From the NCBI GenBank assembly GCA_902702965.1, contig CACRXP010000664.1, forward strand, positions 1 to 64,000: a stretch of DNA of 64,000 bases, given 5' to 3'. Both the position numbers and the translations under genes were made by a program. The first letter of the stretch is position 1; every line of letters starts with the position of its first letter. Source of the DNA: Spirometra erinaceieuropaei. Taxonomy: Eukaryota > Platyhelminthes > Cestoda > Diphyllobothriidea > Diphyllobothriidae. This document shows positions 36,910-48,607 of the stretch, one piece after another. Below the pieces are notes generated by a model, which saw only the letters and a list, made by a program, of their open reading frames with translations, was not told the DNA's origin and searched no databases.

Positions 36910-37521
36910 TCCACGTGATATGCTTGAGGAATCCTACTATTGCCCTATGCGCCACAACTGCATTCTGCCATACGTCAGTGCGCGGGGGCTTCTGTTGCTG
37001 AATTTGGCATTTGTCCACTACACTAATACTGTAAATATTTGATTGTAAAAAATCTCAAGATTATATTTAAATGATATAGCAGACTGCGACCATCAGTTGG
37101 CACCGAATTCTATCGACACTTAACTACAGCATTTTAATAAAACTTAATTGTTTTTATAGCAAGTGCCTGAAATGAATCTCCTGAAAAAGTTTTCGATGAA
37201 TAATCATGAATTCCTTCGTCTGATGTACTCGGAAAATAAAAGAAATGTCATTTGAGTAGGAACGTTTGTGAAGCTAAATTACATAGGGGCTTATAATGAA
37301 GCTCCAATACAACCAGCTCACTACTGTGTAGGACTTTACCTTGAATTGCGTATTGCTCCATTTGAAAGTGCAAAATACCTCCTGAATATTTAAACTAATA
37401 ATTTAAACACTTCTCTCAATGTTTGCAAGATGCAGATCCTGTGCCAAAATACTGTTTCATTTGCGTTTTCGAGTGTTCATCTCCTGATTAGTAAATAGCA
37501 TGCATGCACGTTCGCTTTTAG
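36910..37521. other. Intergenic stretch of the gene cluster
   Basis: AT-rich. No signal-peptide exon for copy D was found. Confidence 0.4.
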
Positions 37522-37637
37522 AACTTTCCTTTGCTCCACTCTATGTGAACTCATTAACGCACTTTCCATTCGAGCAATCCGAAGAAGTGCTGATCGAATG
37601 TCCCCTCTATATTTCCCATTTGTTTCCAAGACCGAAG
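37522..37637 (+). CDS. Gene copy D: exon 2 of a further paralogue, cut by the gap
   Basis: A TTTTAG acceptor and a GTAGGC donor bound 116 nt of open frame with phase 1 to 0, as in exon 2 of genes A and C. The core HFPFEQSEEVLIE aligns with TFPKSAEKVVIH of gene A. It is longer at its N-terminal side (116 against 89 and 74 nt). Exon 3 would be expected where the assembly gap (37774-37975) lies, and nothing recognisable follows the gap. Confidence 0.4.
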
Positions 37638-37773
37638 GTAGGCCATGTTTTCTACTTCTTCAATAATCTGGAAAATTATTTCTACTAATGACATTTAAAG
37701 GGGGTCACGAAATTTCCGTGGCGACGCGGGTTACAGACACAGTCCTCTACGGAGGACTAGAGCAAGGAAATCA

Positions 37774-37975
37774 NNNNNNNNNNNNNNNNNNNNNNNNNNN
37801 NNNNNNNNNNNNNNNNNNNNNNNNNNNNNNNNNNNNNNNNNNNNNNNNNNNNNNNNNNNNNNNNNNNNNNNNNNNNNNNNNNNNNNNNNNNNNNNNNNNN
37901 NNNNNNNNNNNNNNNNNNNNNNNNNNNNNNNNNNNNNNNNNNNNNNNNNNNNNNNNNNNNNNNNNNNNNNNNNNN
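37774..37975. other. Assembly gap
   Basis: 202 undetermined bases. The true length may differ. Confidence 0.99.
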
Positions 37976-38074
37976 CATTCGAAGGAGGATCAAAGTACGT
38001 CTTTTAGTCAGGCCAGCTAAAGGTGACAGAAAGGCTTTCGAATGCACTGGACCGCAATATACTGAAAATGAGTA

Positions 38075-38150
38075 CTGGAAAAGACAAGGACAACTGCAAC
38101 GACTAATTCTGTCTTTTTAGTTGCCGTCAGTCAGCCACATGCAAGCCCAC
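38075..38150 (-). repeat. SINE body fragment
   Basis: On the minus strand it resembles the SINE body at 57116-57210, with GGCTGACGGCA followed by the region ending in CCTTGTCTTTTCC. It is degenerate. Confidence 0.4.
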
Positions 38151-38209
38151 GTCTGATGGCCATGTATTTTAGACGTGGGCTCGCCCGGTGAACGATCTTT
38201 AACCATAGT

Positions 38210-38390
38210 TGGTAATCTCGATCACAGCGGACAGGACAGCCGTCCCAGGGCTCAGTCCTAGTGCGTGTCCGCATCTAAGGTCTTGTAAACCTAGGATTAG
38301 GTATGTCTGGCTGACGACAGCCGATACATTAGAAATGGCCGTCCCGGTCTCCCATGTCCTTGTTACAATGCTAATACCTGCTAAATCTCC
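38210..38390 (+). repeat. Degenerate full-length SINE
   Basis: The order matches 57330-57520: CGATCACAGCGGACAGGACA leader, a worn tRNA head (GGGCTCAGTCCTAGTGCGTG), then the body with TGGCTGACGACAGCC and TCCCATGTCCTTGTTAC. Confidence 0.6.
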
Positions 38391-38704
38391 CCGCATTGGG
38401 CTTTTGGGTTCACAATAAGACACCTTTGCCACGCCTACTGTTAATGGCATTGGTCCCGGCCACACAGATAGAGAACCCAGTTCTCTACGTCTGAGAGACC
38501 AGTGTTCTTACCTCAACGCCTAGGAGGGTCCAACATTAAAGGCAAGTGCACCACGGCCGCACGCCCCAACCGCTGTCTTTCTAATCTCCCCTCCCTCCTA
38601 GGCTCCATATGCCCACGTTAAAGCCAATATACCGAATGTTTGAATTGGATCCAGATAGCTTCAAAGTAATTGTGTGTAATTGTGACCTCTTAAGAAATTT
38701 TTCA

Positions 38705-38756
38705 CCTGCAGCAGCTGGCCTATCTCGTGAAATGTTAACCGACATTCTGGAGTGTT
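38705..38756 (+). repeat. Solo Tc1-type terminal repeat relic
   Basis: CTCGTGAAATGTTAACCGAC with a preceding CTGCAGCAGCTGG resembles the end sequence at 14127 and the long-armed MITE at 41057. Confidence 0.35.
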
Positions 38757-39024
38757 TTTTTTTCGTTTGGAAAGTATTATCTAGGTGTGGTTGTAGGATA
38801 ATCGTATAGCATACTCCTAAAATATTTCATTCAACCTGAAAATACTTCACTCGATGAACTGACTACTTCAGTAGCATTGGGGATTTCACGATATTATATA
38901 TCTATTATAGACTAATTGCGTTTCGCAATAAATTTCTAATAAATGGTCAATAACTAACAAACAAAATGAATAATTGATAATTTCATTAATAATATATTAA
39001 TTAACATAATAAATAATATAATAA

Positions 39025-39260
39025 TTAATAATTATCATCAATAGATTTAGGGTGACCAGCTGCGTCGTCTTCGAATCTTATACTGGGAGATTGGCCATTT
39101 TTAGATTTCAAGAGCTTGCAATTCTGCGAGTTATTTAGACGCTTAAATGTCCATTTTAACAGCATCACACTTGCATACTTATGGATGTTGTTTATGAGAC
39201 AGCCAACATGATCTACGTCCATTGGAAAATTTTATTTAAGCTGTATGACGTCCTTTAATG
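39025..39260 (-). repeat. Conserved segment attached to LINE tail, copy 2
   Basis: Counterpart of 19995-20289, again fused to the LINE tail and again open on the minus strand (GCLINNIH, SPSIRFEDDAAG). Its AT-rich flank at 38980-39050 is low-complexity ATTAAT sequence. Confidence 0.5.
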
Positions 39261-40310
39261 GCATGGAATGCAGGATTTTTATTATAGGGAGAATATGCGG
39301 CGTGTAGTTTTGAGACCCTGCGCGCATGTGCAACTGCAGGTCGCTTTCAAAATAGTTCAGGAACTGAAAATGCCATTGATTACTTGAAAATACTATTGAA
39401 CAGGCTCGAGTACTGATTGAAGCGCTGGCTTATGCCCATCAATGCAAGTAAGTGCGATGTGTTTTAACTCGAGGGCTGCAGGGTCCCCCCCCCCAGGAGT
39501 TACTTTCTGCACGGCACACCAATACAACGATTTCACAGTCAGAAGGGCTGGGGTGTGTGGATTACTTCCTCACATAAACCAACACCGAAATGCGTGAAGA
39601 CGGCTAAGTCGCTCATTGCTGTATTGTAACTCATTAGGCGAGCCGTTATGGGACTTAACAAGGATGGTTTTTTCCAAAATATTTGGCATCTTTGCGCGGC
39701 CTCATTTATGACACATCATGCAGACCTTGGACTGCCAAGGCCTGTACCGTCTCAGAGAAACCAAACTGTCAACTCTCAGCATGTTTTCCCTTTCGTAAAG
39801 GCACCTTCGCGGTGATCTTATACTAACGTTCCGCATTATAGACGGCATAAACTGTTGCCCAGAACCCACGAAAGTTAACACGCCCACTTTGCGCAGTCAT
39901 CCCTTAAAACTACGCGCAGGTAAAGCGAGGATCAATGGACGAAAGTTCTTTTTCAGTAACAAAGTGGTTGCAGCGCGGGACGCCTTGCCCACTTATGTTA
40001 TACTCCCCTCCTGTGTGGATTCATTTAAGTGCAGACTCAACGCGTATCAAGCGTCCCAATTACCAGCTACACATTCAGTCATGCACCCCGTCACCCAAAT
40101 TATACAGTTTTACATTACTAGCAACGAGTGAGTAACCGTCCACGTTTACCTTTTTCGACAAGCAGGCAGTTACCTGGCTTACGCATGCAATTATGCAAAA
40201 AATCTCTTTGCCAACTATCCACAAATTGATGCTTTTCTTAGACGATCTGTAACCAATAAGGAGTTCAAAGGCGTTAGCCTATATTTCCCTTAATATAAAT
40301 GAACTGAAAT
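39261..40310 (+). mobile_element. CR1-like LINE C-terminal fragment, copy 2
   Basis: Matches 20290-21345 throughout, including NAIDYL, the LILTFRIIDG block and FFSVTKWLQRGTPCPLM, and a shared 3' UTR (about 40135-40310). Indels and stops break the frame, and about 60 bases near 39745 are missing relative to copy 1. Confidence 0.75.
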
Positions 40311-41056
40311 GAAAATCTGAAGGGAAAATCAAAATATACTCTACTTCAAGCACAAAAGCCAAGAAAAACGAATTTAGCTACTAAATGAGTACAGGTAGAA
40401 TGTCTATGTGTATGTTTTCCATAGCACATATTGGAATTTCTAAAGGTATCTAAAATCGTTTGGAATAGTTCATATTACACAAACAGCGATTTTATACCGA
40501 GTGCGGTTTTTCTAGATGGCCTTAAAGAAGCATATTCAAGAACCGACATCTTGGCCTGGTTGAAATATTATGAGGGTAATCTGTGGGATTATTAGTACTG
40601 CAAGCCCGCCTTTCTAACTGGAGACACATTTCAAGGTTTCAGTTAACGTTTTATGACACATGCCATCCTCTGCATGTCTATCACGAAAAAACACATATTA
40701 CACTTCCCGACACCCCACATCAGCACTCAGGTGTGATTTTCTGTCTGCTTGTTTGCTCTGCAGTTTACGGATGTTAATACGTCCGCATGCTTCATTAATA
40801 TTGTTTTATTCAGCAAAGAATCTAGGACCGCGCACCAGCAGAGCTCATACTCTAAGGCCAGCGGCCAGGTTCGTGAATACAGATATTCGTCCACGGTCAA
40901 TTTGTGATTGACAAACGGAGCAACCTCGGGGAAAGAGGGAAGGATGGCCGGAACAAGATGGATATTCACCTGGTGTTTCGGGTTCTCTCTGAATAACATC
41001 ATTGGGGACGGCAGGAGTTGAGGCTGTCTGGCTCACAGGGGTGCAAGACCAGAAAA
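40311..41056. other. Non-coding stretch, nothing recognised
   Basis: No supported gene or repeat. Confidence 0.4.
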
Positions 41057-41058
41057 TA

Positions 41059-42211
41059 CAGTGCGCTACCGATCTCATGAAATTTTGGCCGAAATTCTAA
41101 AATGCGTTTTTGACAAGGGAGGATTCCTTGCGCGGGGTCGTAAAATTGATCATTATACGGCATAATCCTACAGTATTTTGGATCCGCCAGAATGTCGACT
41201 TTTGAATGCACTTCTTTTTGACCTCCAGCAGAAGCCAAACATGTTAAGAAATACCTATTTATGTAGCATGCTTTCTTTACATTGATTTTCGATGATTTTA
41301 TAAATTCAAATATACTTTATAGAAAACATGCACAAAAATACGCTTTTCTTTGCTTGTTTGGTAAAAAAATCACGTTGCCTTTACATGCTACACCCGAAAG
41401 AAGTGTAGATTTAGATTTTGAAAATGTTCCCCAATTCCCGAATGATTTCGAGCTAGATCAGCCATTGCATTAGGGTTTAGCGATTTCAGACCACAAAATG
41501 CATGCATTCCGCGTAGGGAAAATCATGCATTCCTGTGTGTGTTTAAGAAGATGTCATATAGAGTGGATACAATTGTACAATGGATGCGGGTTCTGTTTAA
41601 CATTTTATGAGGAACACTGGTAAACGGACGGGTACGATGTTCTATGAATAAACATCGAATGGTCTTAAAAATCACATAATTAGAAACTTTTTCAAAACCA
41701 AAATGTACACCTTCTTCGGGTATAACATGTAAAGACAACGTGATTTCCTGCGAAACTTGCAAAAGAAAGCATACTTTTGTGCATGTTTTCCATAAAATAT
41801 ATTTGAATTTGAAAAGTCAAGTTGGCAAACACGTGTTTTCGGTTATTAGTTGTCAGGTCAATACAGTTACATGAAGGAATGAAAATGTACAAAATCAACA
41901 GTGTTTATAGGTGTCTCAAGCGCTATTAGGCCATTACCACTCATCATCCCCACGGCACCCGCATAAATTTATAAAACCATCGAAAATCAATGTGATAAAT
42001 CCGTGTTACATGAGAGGGCATATTTAACGAGTGTGGATTCTGCAGGAGGTCAAAAAAGAGTGCATTCAAAAGCCTATATCCTGGCGAGTCCAAAATACTG
42101 TAGGATTATGCCGTAAAATGATCAATTTTACGACCCCGCGTAAGAAATCCTCCTTGTCTAAAACAAATTTCAGAACTTCGGCCAACATTTCATGAGATCG
42201 GCCACTCACTG
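41059..42211. mobile_element. Tc1-type MITE with arms of about 400 bp
   Basis: The whole element folds back: 41059-41440 pairs with 41690-42211 around a centre near 41470-41690. It begins CAGTG and ends CACTG with TA on both sides (41057-41058, 42212-42213), the Tc1/mariner target signature. The terminal CTCATGAAAT block resembles the Tc1 element at 60270. The right arm is interrupted at 41813-41961 by another element. No transposase is present, so it is non-autonomous. Confidence 0.8.
41813..41961 (+). mobile_element. Single arm of the 16-kb foldback family, nested
   Basis: It matches 16241-16400 (GAAAAGTCAATTTGGCAAAC to CATCATCCCCACG). The host MITE's left arm lacks it. AATTT occurs on both sides, giving a likely 5-bp target duplication. 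Only one arm is present. Confidence 0.75.
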
Positions 42212-42212
42212 T

Positions 42213-42784
42213 ACTTCGCTATTAGACAGGCGGTAAAGAGAGGTTCCATCGTTGTGTTAGACGAAACTGACAGAGCAATAGTAGCAAAAATACAATTCCC
42301 ATGCAGCATGTGAAAAGGTAGGGGGGGCGTTCACTGGGATAGGACAAGTACATGAATTCTGGGCGTTCGCCGACGGCTCAGTCAACAGCCGCACAAACTT
42401 GCCTACCCTATATCGTTTCACGTACTTAAGAGAAGGCAACAGAGACGTGAAATCAAGAGGCCGTCACTTATCACACAGGGCAGTGAGAGTTGCGGCATCA
42501 CTGTTCAAGGTAAAGTGGGGAGCAACCTCACGTCCACAGTCGGCACTGTCGGCTTTGGACAAAATGCACCAAATAATGAGAGGCTTGAACAAGACCTTAC
42601 TCTCCAAAGACGCGTCGCTGAAATCACTACTCGAAACGTCAGAGAAAAAAAGAACCCCTCACGGTGTAGGCTACGCATTCAGAACGCCAACAGCTAAATT
42701 CCTCAGTTCTTTACCTCAGACGCATTCAGCTTCGTAAAGCCAGTAAAATGCGCATGGATCTTCAAAACCTCTGACTAACCTCGT
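42213..42784. other. Non-coding stretch, nothing recognised
   Basis: No supported gene. Frames open here carry no family features. Confidence 0.4.
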
Positions 42785-44680
42785 TTACGGTCGTCCTGAA
42801 TTTACAGCTCGACCGTCGTTTCCGACGATGTATACCGTGTGTTCCACAGCGAGGTGAGAGTAAGGACGGTGACTTGTGCGTGAATTAGTTTATGGTGATA
42901 GTAGACTAGCACAGCATCTATCGTAATCTCTACTCCCCCACGTGGACGCGGTGTCAAGACAAGGTCAAGAAAACCGGAGGCAGGGGAGGACGTAGGTGGA
43001 TGGCACGGTCGAGCCCGCTCCTTGACGATCCACCCTACACCTCCTGGTCCACACTGCAAATGACCAGGACTTCAACCAATAATAAAAAGGGGCCGATGTG
43101 ACCGAAGCCGCACCTAGGCGTGCCGTCACACCTGACTCGGGTCCCACGGAGTTGGAGTGTCATTAAGGCCGCATTAAGAGGGAGCCGTTGCAGCCTGACT
43201 CTTAGACCGCCAGTCGACCGCTCCACACAAACACACAGCACTGGGCCCACTGCGATGTCCAACTTATCCCGTCAGATTTCAACATTCCAATCCACATCAT
43301 CGTCGATTTTGCTGTTGAGAGAGAGGGTGCTGTCTAGGAAGATGAAGTTGTTCACGGCTTGTAGTTAGACGCCGTTCACGTTGATTTGGGGTGCGATGTA
43401 GGTAGTGTTGGGTGACGGTTGATGCATAAGCACCGTTTCCTCTGCGTTGATAACTAGGCTGAAATTGTTGCAGGCGATGGCGAAGAGGTCCACGCCCCTT
43501 TACATCTCACCTGCGGAAGTGGTGTTGAGGGCGTAGTCGTCTACGAAGAGAAGTTCATGAACGGAAGTTATGGATTCACGCGAAAGGAAGTCCACCTGCC
43601 GCTGATTAAAGACTTGACCGTCCGTCCTGTAGGCCGCGCAAATTCCTTGGCATTCGTCACGGTAGGCGTCCATCAGCCTGGCAGAGAACATAAGACTGCA
43701 GAGGATGGGCGTCAGAACGCAGTCCTGTATCATTCCGTTGATCACTGCTAGTGCCTCTGATACGACTCCGTTGTCCGCGACGCACGTCGTCGTGCCCTCG
43801 TAGAGCTGACCCACCACCTGGGTGAATCGCTCGGAACAACTGAATTTCTGCATGATTTTCCACAGTCCTCCGCGATCAACCGTGTCAAAAGCGTTTGCCA
43901 GACCCACGAAGGTAGAGTAGAGGTAGGTCCGCATCTCCTGACACGTCGCCTGCAGTTGGCGGGCAGTGAAGATCATGTCGGTGGTTCTGCGATAACGGCG
44001 GACGCCGCGCCGTCTTTCTGACAGGAGACCCTGTTTCCGACGGTTATTCAGATTTTGATGAAGAATGCGGACGAAGATTTTCCCAGCTATGTTGAGCAGG
44101 GGGATCTTGCGGGACTTTTTCCTGACGCCACATCTCCTGGAAGAGCGCCGTCAGATTATCCATAAGTTTGGGGCCACTGTGCCTGTAGATCTCAGCAGGG
44201 ATCGCGTTCGTTCTGGGCGCTTTTATAGTTGGTGAACTGTTGCACGGCCGTGATTGGTTGTGTAGAAAGGGCGGGAGGTCGAGCTCGGCGTTGGTCTCCA
44301 CTTGGGGCGGACGGGCGCTGGCGGCATCGGATAAGGTAGAGGGACGGTTGAGGACGCCTCTGAAGTGTCCGGCCCATCGCTGCAGAAGTTGCGTCTTCTC
44401 GGTGAGTAGGGTAGTTCTGTTGGCCCTGAGAAAAGGAGCAGTGTCTTTGGCTGTGTGACTGTAGAGAGCCTTTATCATGGCAAAGGAGTTCTTCCGTTCG
44501 TTGCAGTCCGCGTATCCTTGGATATCCTCGGCCTAGCAAGCCGTCCAAGCCTCCTGCATCTGCCGCAGCCGCTGTTGCACAAGGCGGCGACTACGGCAGA
44601 AGGCTGCTTGGTTGTCGTCAGTAGGGCGACTGACGTAAGGTCTGTGGCGAGGTTTGGTTCTGCAGCCTCACCTGTTTGAT
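42785..44680 (-). mobile_element. LINE with RT domain, minus strand, inactive
   Basis: This is a non-LTR retrotransposon read on the minus strand. The 5' part (about 44044-44680) is the region before the RT, with IYRHSGPKLMDNLTALFQEM; a deletion near 44100-44130 removes the next block. RT motif A at about 43900 reads FVGLANAFDTVDRGGL, where families I recall have FVDLTKAFD, so one aspartate is gone. Motif C is LFVDDYAL at about 43510-43540. Downstream pieces (AIACNNFSLVIN, near 43450) follow after frame changes. The last 300 bases match 26590-26910 and, inverted, 13640-13860. A different LINE family from the one at 22 kb. Confidence 0.85.
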
Positions 44681-45500
44681 ACCATATGGTTGACCTACTA
44701 AATAATACTAGTCGACATATCTAACTTAGCCACTCGCTGGATAAGGAAGGGAGAGAGAGCGTTGACAGAGCTCGAAGCACGCGCAGGGAGGCGAGTGAAA
44801 GTGTCGTGTACACCCTCCTTACACAGACACTCGATGGATGCAGAGGATAAGAAGTACGCAATCAAAACTGGAGGGCCACCGTGGGGACCGCGTGGCAATT
44901 CGCAGTGCATGACCATTGTGATGGAACCGATGGAGTTCAAAGTAGTCCAATCCATTCCATTAGCAAGTCTACTTCGCCACTCGATGGACTAGGATAATAA
45001 AGAAAGCAAAAAGCAGGGCTCAATTCATGCACAAGAAAGCGCGTGTAAACTGATATGTGAAGTAACCGAGGCGGGCGTATAAGCAATCCTCTCCCTTGGC
45101 ACAGTCACTGGCTAGATTAAAATGGTAAGGAAGATGCAAATACATGATATTTGTAGTCAGTATATTCCTATCTACCAACTTTTTTAAAAAAGCTAACCAT
45201 ATGGTAGCACTCAAGTCGGGTTGGAGGACCAAACCTCGCCGGCATTGTGCAGTCGATTCTCCTCGGCGAGTAAGTTGCTGATGGCGGCGTCATTCTTGTC
45301 AAACTGGTCCTGCAGTTGGCGACGTCCGCGACGGATGACAGTCAGGGTGGTTGACTGAACCCTGTCCGTAAGTCGACGCCATCCTGAATTTCACATGCCG
45401 TTGAAACACGGCGGCTGCGAATAGGAGAACAAAGCAGAAATTAGAATCAAACTTACGAGCAAGTCAGCCCTGCCGCCACCAATAGCGATGGTTCGGCCAC
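44681..45500. other. Non-coding stretch, nothing recognised
   Basis: No supported gene or shared repeat was noticed, apart from ACTCGATGGA occurring twice (about 44829 and 44979). Confidence 0.4.
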
Positions 45501-45735
45501 TCAACCTAACCCTAGACCAGCCGCAAACCCTAGCCCTAATTACAAGCCTGACCTTAACCCTGTCCCAAGTCCTAACCCTAACCGTAAAGTTAACTCCAGT
45601 CATAACATTCAACATAAACCTAAACCGCAATCCAAACCATAACTCTAACCAGAACCCTTAAAATTTACGCAAACCCTAACCCTAAGGGCGATTCTCAGCC
45701 TGACAACAACCCCATAACTAAGTCTAACTCTAGAC
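45501..45735. repeat. Degenerate telomere-like tract, CCCTAA strand
   Basis: Imperfect six-base units such as CCTAACCCTA, AACCCTAGCCC and TAACCCTAACC recur through the stretch with many substitutions. This is an old interstitial telomere-like array or a related hexamer satellite. Confidence 0.7.
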
Positions 45736-45890
45736 CGAAACATCAGGTTACCCTTTTCCGTTTCAGTTTTGGCTACTTTCCAACTAGCGATTTCAACGTA
45801 CTACTTCGGTTTACTTTACTTGAAATGCCCACATTGTGCTTGAAATTGGGACCAGGACAGCGTAACCGACCCCTACCGATTACTTAAGCA
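45736..45890 (+). repeat. Repeat following the telomere-like tract, copy 1
   Basis: It matches 48608-48770 in the same direction (GGCTACTTT, CAGTTTACTTTA-type words, then CAGGACAGCGTAAC). No coding content recognised. Confidence 0.65.
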
Positions 45891-46880
45891 TGGTTATAAG
45901 ACTTACTATCGCGTAGTATAACCATAAGATAGGCCAGTCACGACAGGATGCCAGCTTTCTTTTCGACCGACCGCAAAAACTACAATTTGTGTAAATGACC
46001 ATCCATTTAGTACAGTTGCATCCCACTAAGATCCAGTGTCCTTATAAAAAATGCACATTTTTTGCGCTTTTTGGCAGTAGATTACGTTCTCTTTAAAATT
46101 TAAAGGAGAGGCTTATAAAAACACAAATACACGCCTCCACCAAGTATAAAATCTGAAGAGGACGTAATTTGTTGTCCAGTAAGCACGTGGATGGATATTT
46201 TTGCGCATGCCTTCTATAAAATATATAAAACTTTATAGGGGTCAATGACAGCAAGTCATACTAAGTTGCCATTTATACAGTATGTAATTTTGCAGGCGGC
46301 AGAGAAGAAGCTCATTGGAAACCCGGCATTCTGACGTGACCGTACTATCTTTTGATCGTGCTGCGCGATGGTTAGTCTAATCTATGATACATTTCAAAAT
46401 TTCAGCCAAGACTTCATCTATGTGACCTGACTTATGAAATTTGGCGACAGAATTTGATATAAAAGTTTTCGGTTGCCTTAAACGTCGCACCCTTTGCTCA
46501 CTCGTCCAGCCTCTTCGAGGAAATGTCCTTATCTTATGCTGTAAATGTGACCACGTAATTTTATCAAGCAAGATACGCATAAATAGTGCCGAATTAGCGC
46601 GCATATGCAGGCTATCGTTTGAATGGGTCGGAATTGTTTTGGTCTTTGTGAAATATTATGATTTGTCATCGAAGTGACTGTCACCGAATAGTCGCTTTCA
46701 GTTTCGAACTTACAAAACATTACTTTTTATGTGGTTGAGTTTCTGCATGCGCGTAATCAAGAGATGGGACCAGCAAATTATCGTATTTATATGGATACTT
46801 TGTCATGCATTCATAGTCGTAGAATGGAGCCTAATTGTGAGCAATGAGGTTCTTCCGTTTACGATATAAAAATATCAGTA
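45891..46880. other. Non-coding AT-rich stretch
   Basis: No supported gene or repeat. Confidence 0.4.
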
Positions 46881-47925
46881 TTTTTGGCAAAGTGAAAGAA
46901 ATAGCAAAAGTGTCAAATTTGTTCTTGGCTAGAACACATATAAAGATCTAAAAAACACAGATGTTTGTCAAGGGAATGCAATACTAAAGCCCTCCTTCCA
47001 AAGGCAACTTATAAGAGAAGGTCTTCTAAGTAATCAAAAGTATATTCGTTGTTTACTTTTGTTGTGGACGACAATTTTTTCGACAATAAATTTTCCTGTC
47101 TTCAAATGTGAACGAAACGACCTTTTAAATGAAAATGAACGTCTAAATGCTCATATTTCGGTAAATGCCTTCAAGGAGTATTTTATTTTAAAGGTTCTTA
47201 ACAAACACCTACCAAAGAATCTGTCATTATGGACGATGAATGGAAAACTGAAAATGATGAAGTATTCAGCAATATTTTAAGGCCAAGTAAGAACTCAGCG
47301 TACTCCAAAACAAATGTAAAGTGCAAATTAATTTCACAGAAGAAATGTTGTCGTCAAATACACAAAGTAGGATTTTGACGATTACATCTGTCAAATTTAC
47401 TCAACTTTATAAGTTACCAATTGACCTGGGAACATGTGACCCTATTAATAATGTTATTCCTATGACGTCCCTATCGGAGTAAACAAGAAAAATCCTGCTT
47501 ACCTTATTGAACTGCATCTGAACCATTAATTCTTAGGAAACCGTTTTGGAATATATAATTAGAATGTAATCTGTTGGCAAACCGCCATACCTGAAATTGA
47601 ACCAATTCCTAAAGGACATATAGATGTACACTTTACTAAAGTGTTGTTTGTAAACAGTATTATGTTTGTGCTGCTATATTTTTTTCATTTTTTGCATGGA
47701 CAGGCTTCCTATATATCTAAAACTTAAGTTTGTAAAATTGCGACCACTTTTTACACTCTCGGAATTTTCCGCTTTTGTAAAAATATTGGTATTTCTACAC
47801 AATATAATATTGCGTTTAATATTTCTGTTGTGCTATAAATTCCTTTAAGACTATTCTTTATTAATCGGGTCCATGTGTCGGTGTCAGTTTGCGAGTGATT
47901 AGCAATCATTCGTAAATGGTGGTCA
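46881..47925 (+). repeat. One-kilobase dispersed repeat, copy 1
   Basis: Matches 57538-58540 in the same direction, from GTGAAAGAAAT and AAAGTGTCAAATTT through TTTTGTTGTGGAC to GCAATCATTCGTAAAT. It is AT-rich, with no intact frame. Copy 2 lies in an intron of the mL65 gene. Confidence 0.75.
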
Positions 47926-48189
47926 GTGAGCGGCACCAGTTACCAAGATGACAGAAACCTGCTCCAAATCCGTCGCTCCAGGGCATCTTCGGGGGTATCA
48001 CAGATGTCTGCGCACTAAATACCACAAGGGAGGAGAACATGCAGCGAAGGGTTGACCCCTTCGCTTTTAGCTGCTCCGGCTGTGGGCAGTGAAATTAAAG
48101 TAAGCCGAAGGGGGCTGCTGAAATAGTTATTAGGATAGTAGTCAAAGCTAAAGTGGAAAAGGGCAACCTAGTGTTTCGAGTTAGAGGTC

Positions 48190-48525
48190 GGGTTACTTTT
48201 AGGGTTTATGCTAGTGTCAGGCTGAGGATTCGGCTTATCGTTAGGGCTTGTGTTAAGCTTAAGTGTTTCGGTTAAAGTAAGGGTTAACGTTTAATTTTGA
48301 GGTTGGGGTTGGGAATTTTGTTTGGGTTAGGGTCGGGTTGCGGTTAGAGTTCTGGTTATGGTTAATGTTAGGATTTGCGTCAGGGTTAGGGTCAGGCTCA
48401 GTGTTAGGCCTAGGGTTTATTGTTGGTTTAGGGTCAAGTTTAGTGTCATGCTTAGAGTTAGCGCTAGGTCTATAATTACGTTTAAGTTTAGGTTTACTTT
48501 TGAGGCTATTCTCAGGTTTACCGTT
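48190..48525. repeat. Degenerate telomere-like tract, TTAGGG strand
   Basis: Imperfect units such as GTTAGGGTC, GGGTTAGGG and TTTAGGGTC run through the stretch, in opposite orientation to the tract at 45501-45735. Confidence 0.7.
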
Positions 48526-48607
48526 TGATTTGGGGTATTGCTGCCTCGCGCGTCCCGTCAGCCGGGTCTTTTGCGGGGACTCTAGGCTTCCTTCAATCTC
48601 GTTGCAG

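Noticed and set aside
45501..45735. A chromosome end
   Set aside because: The hexamer units are degenerate and unique-looking sequence continues on both sides, so this is interstitial.
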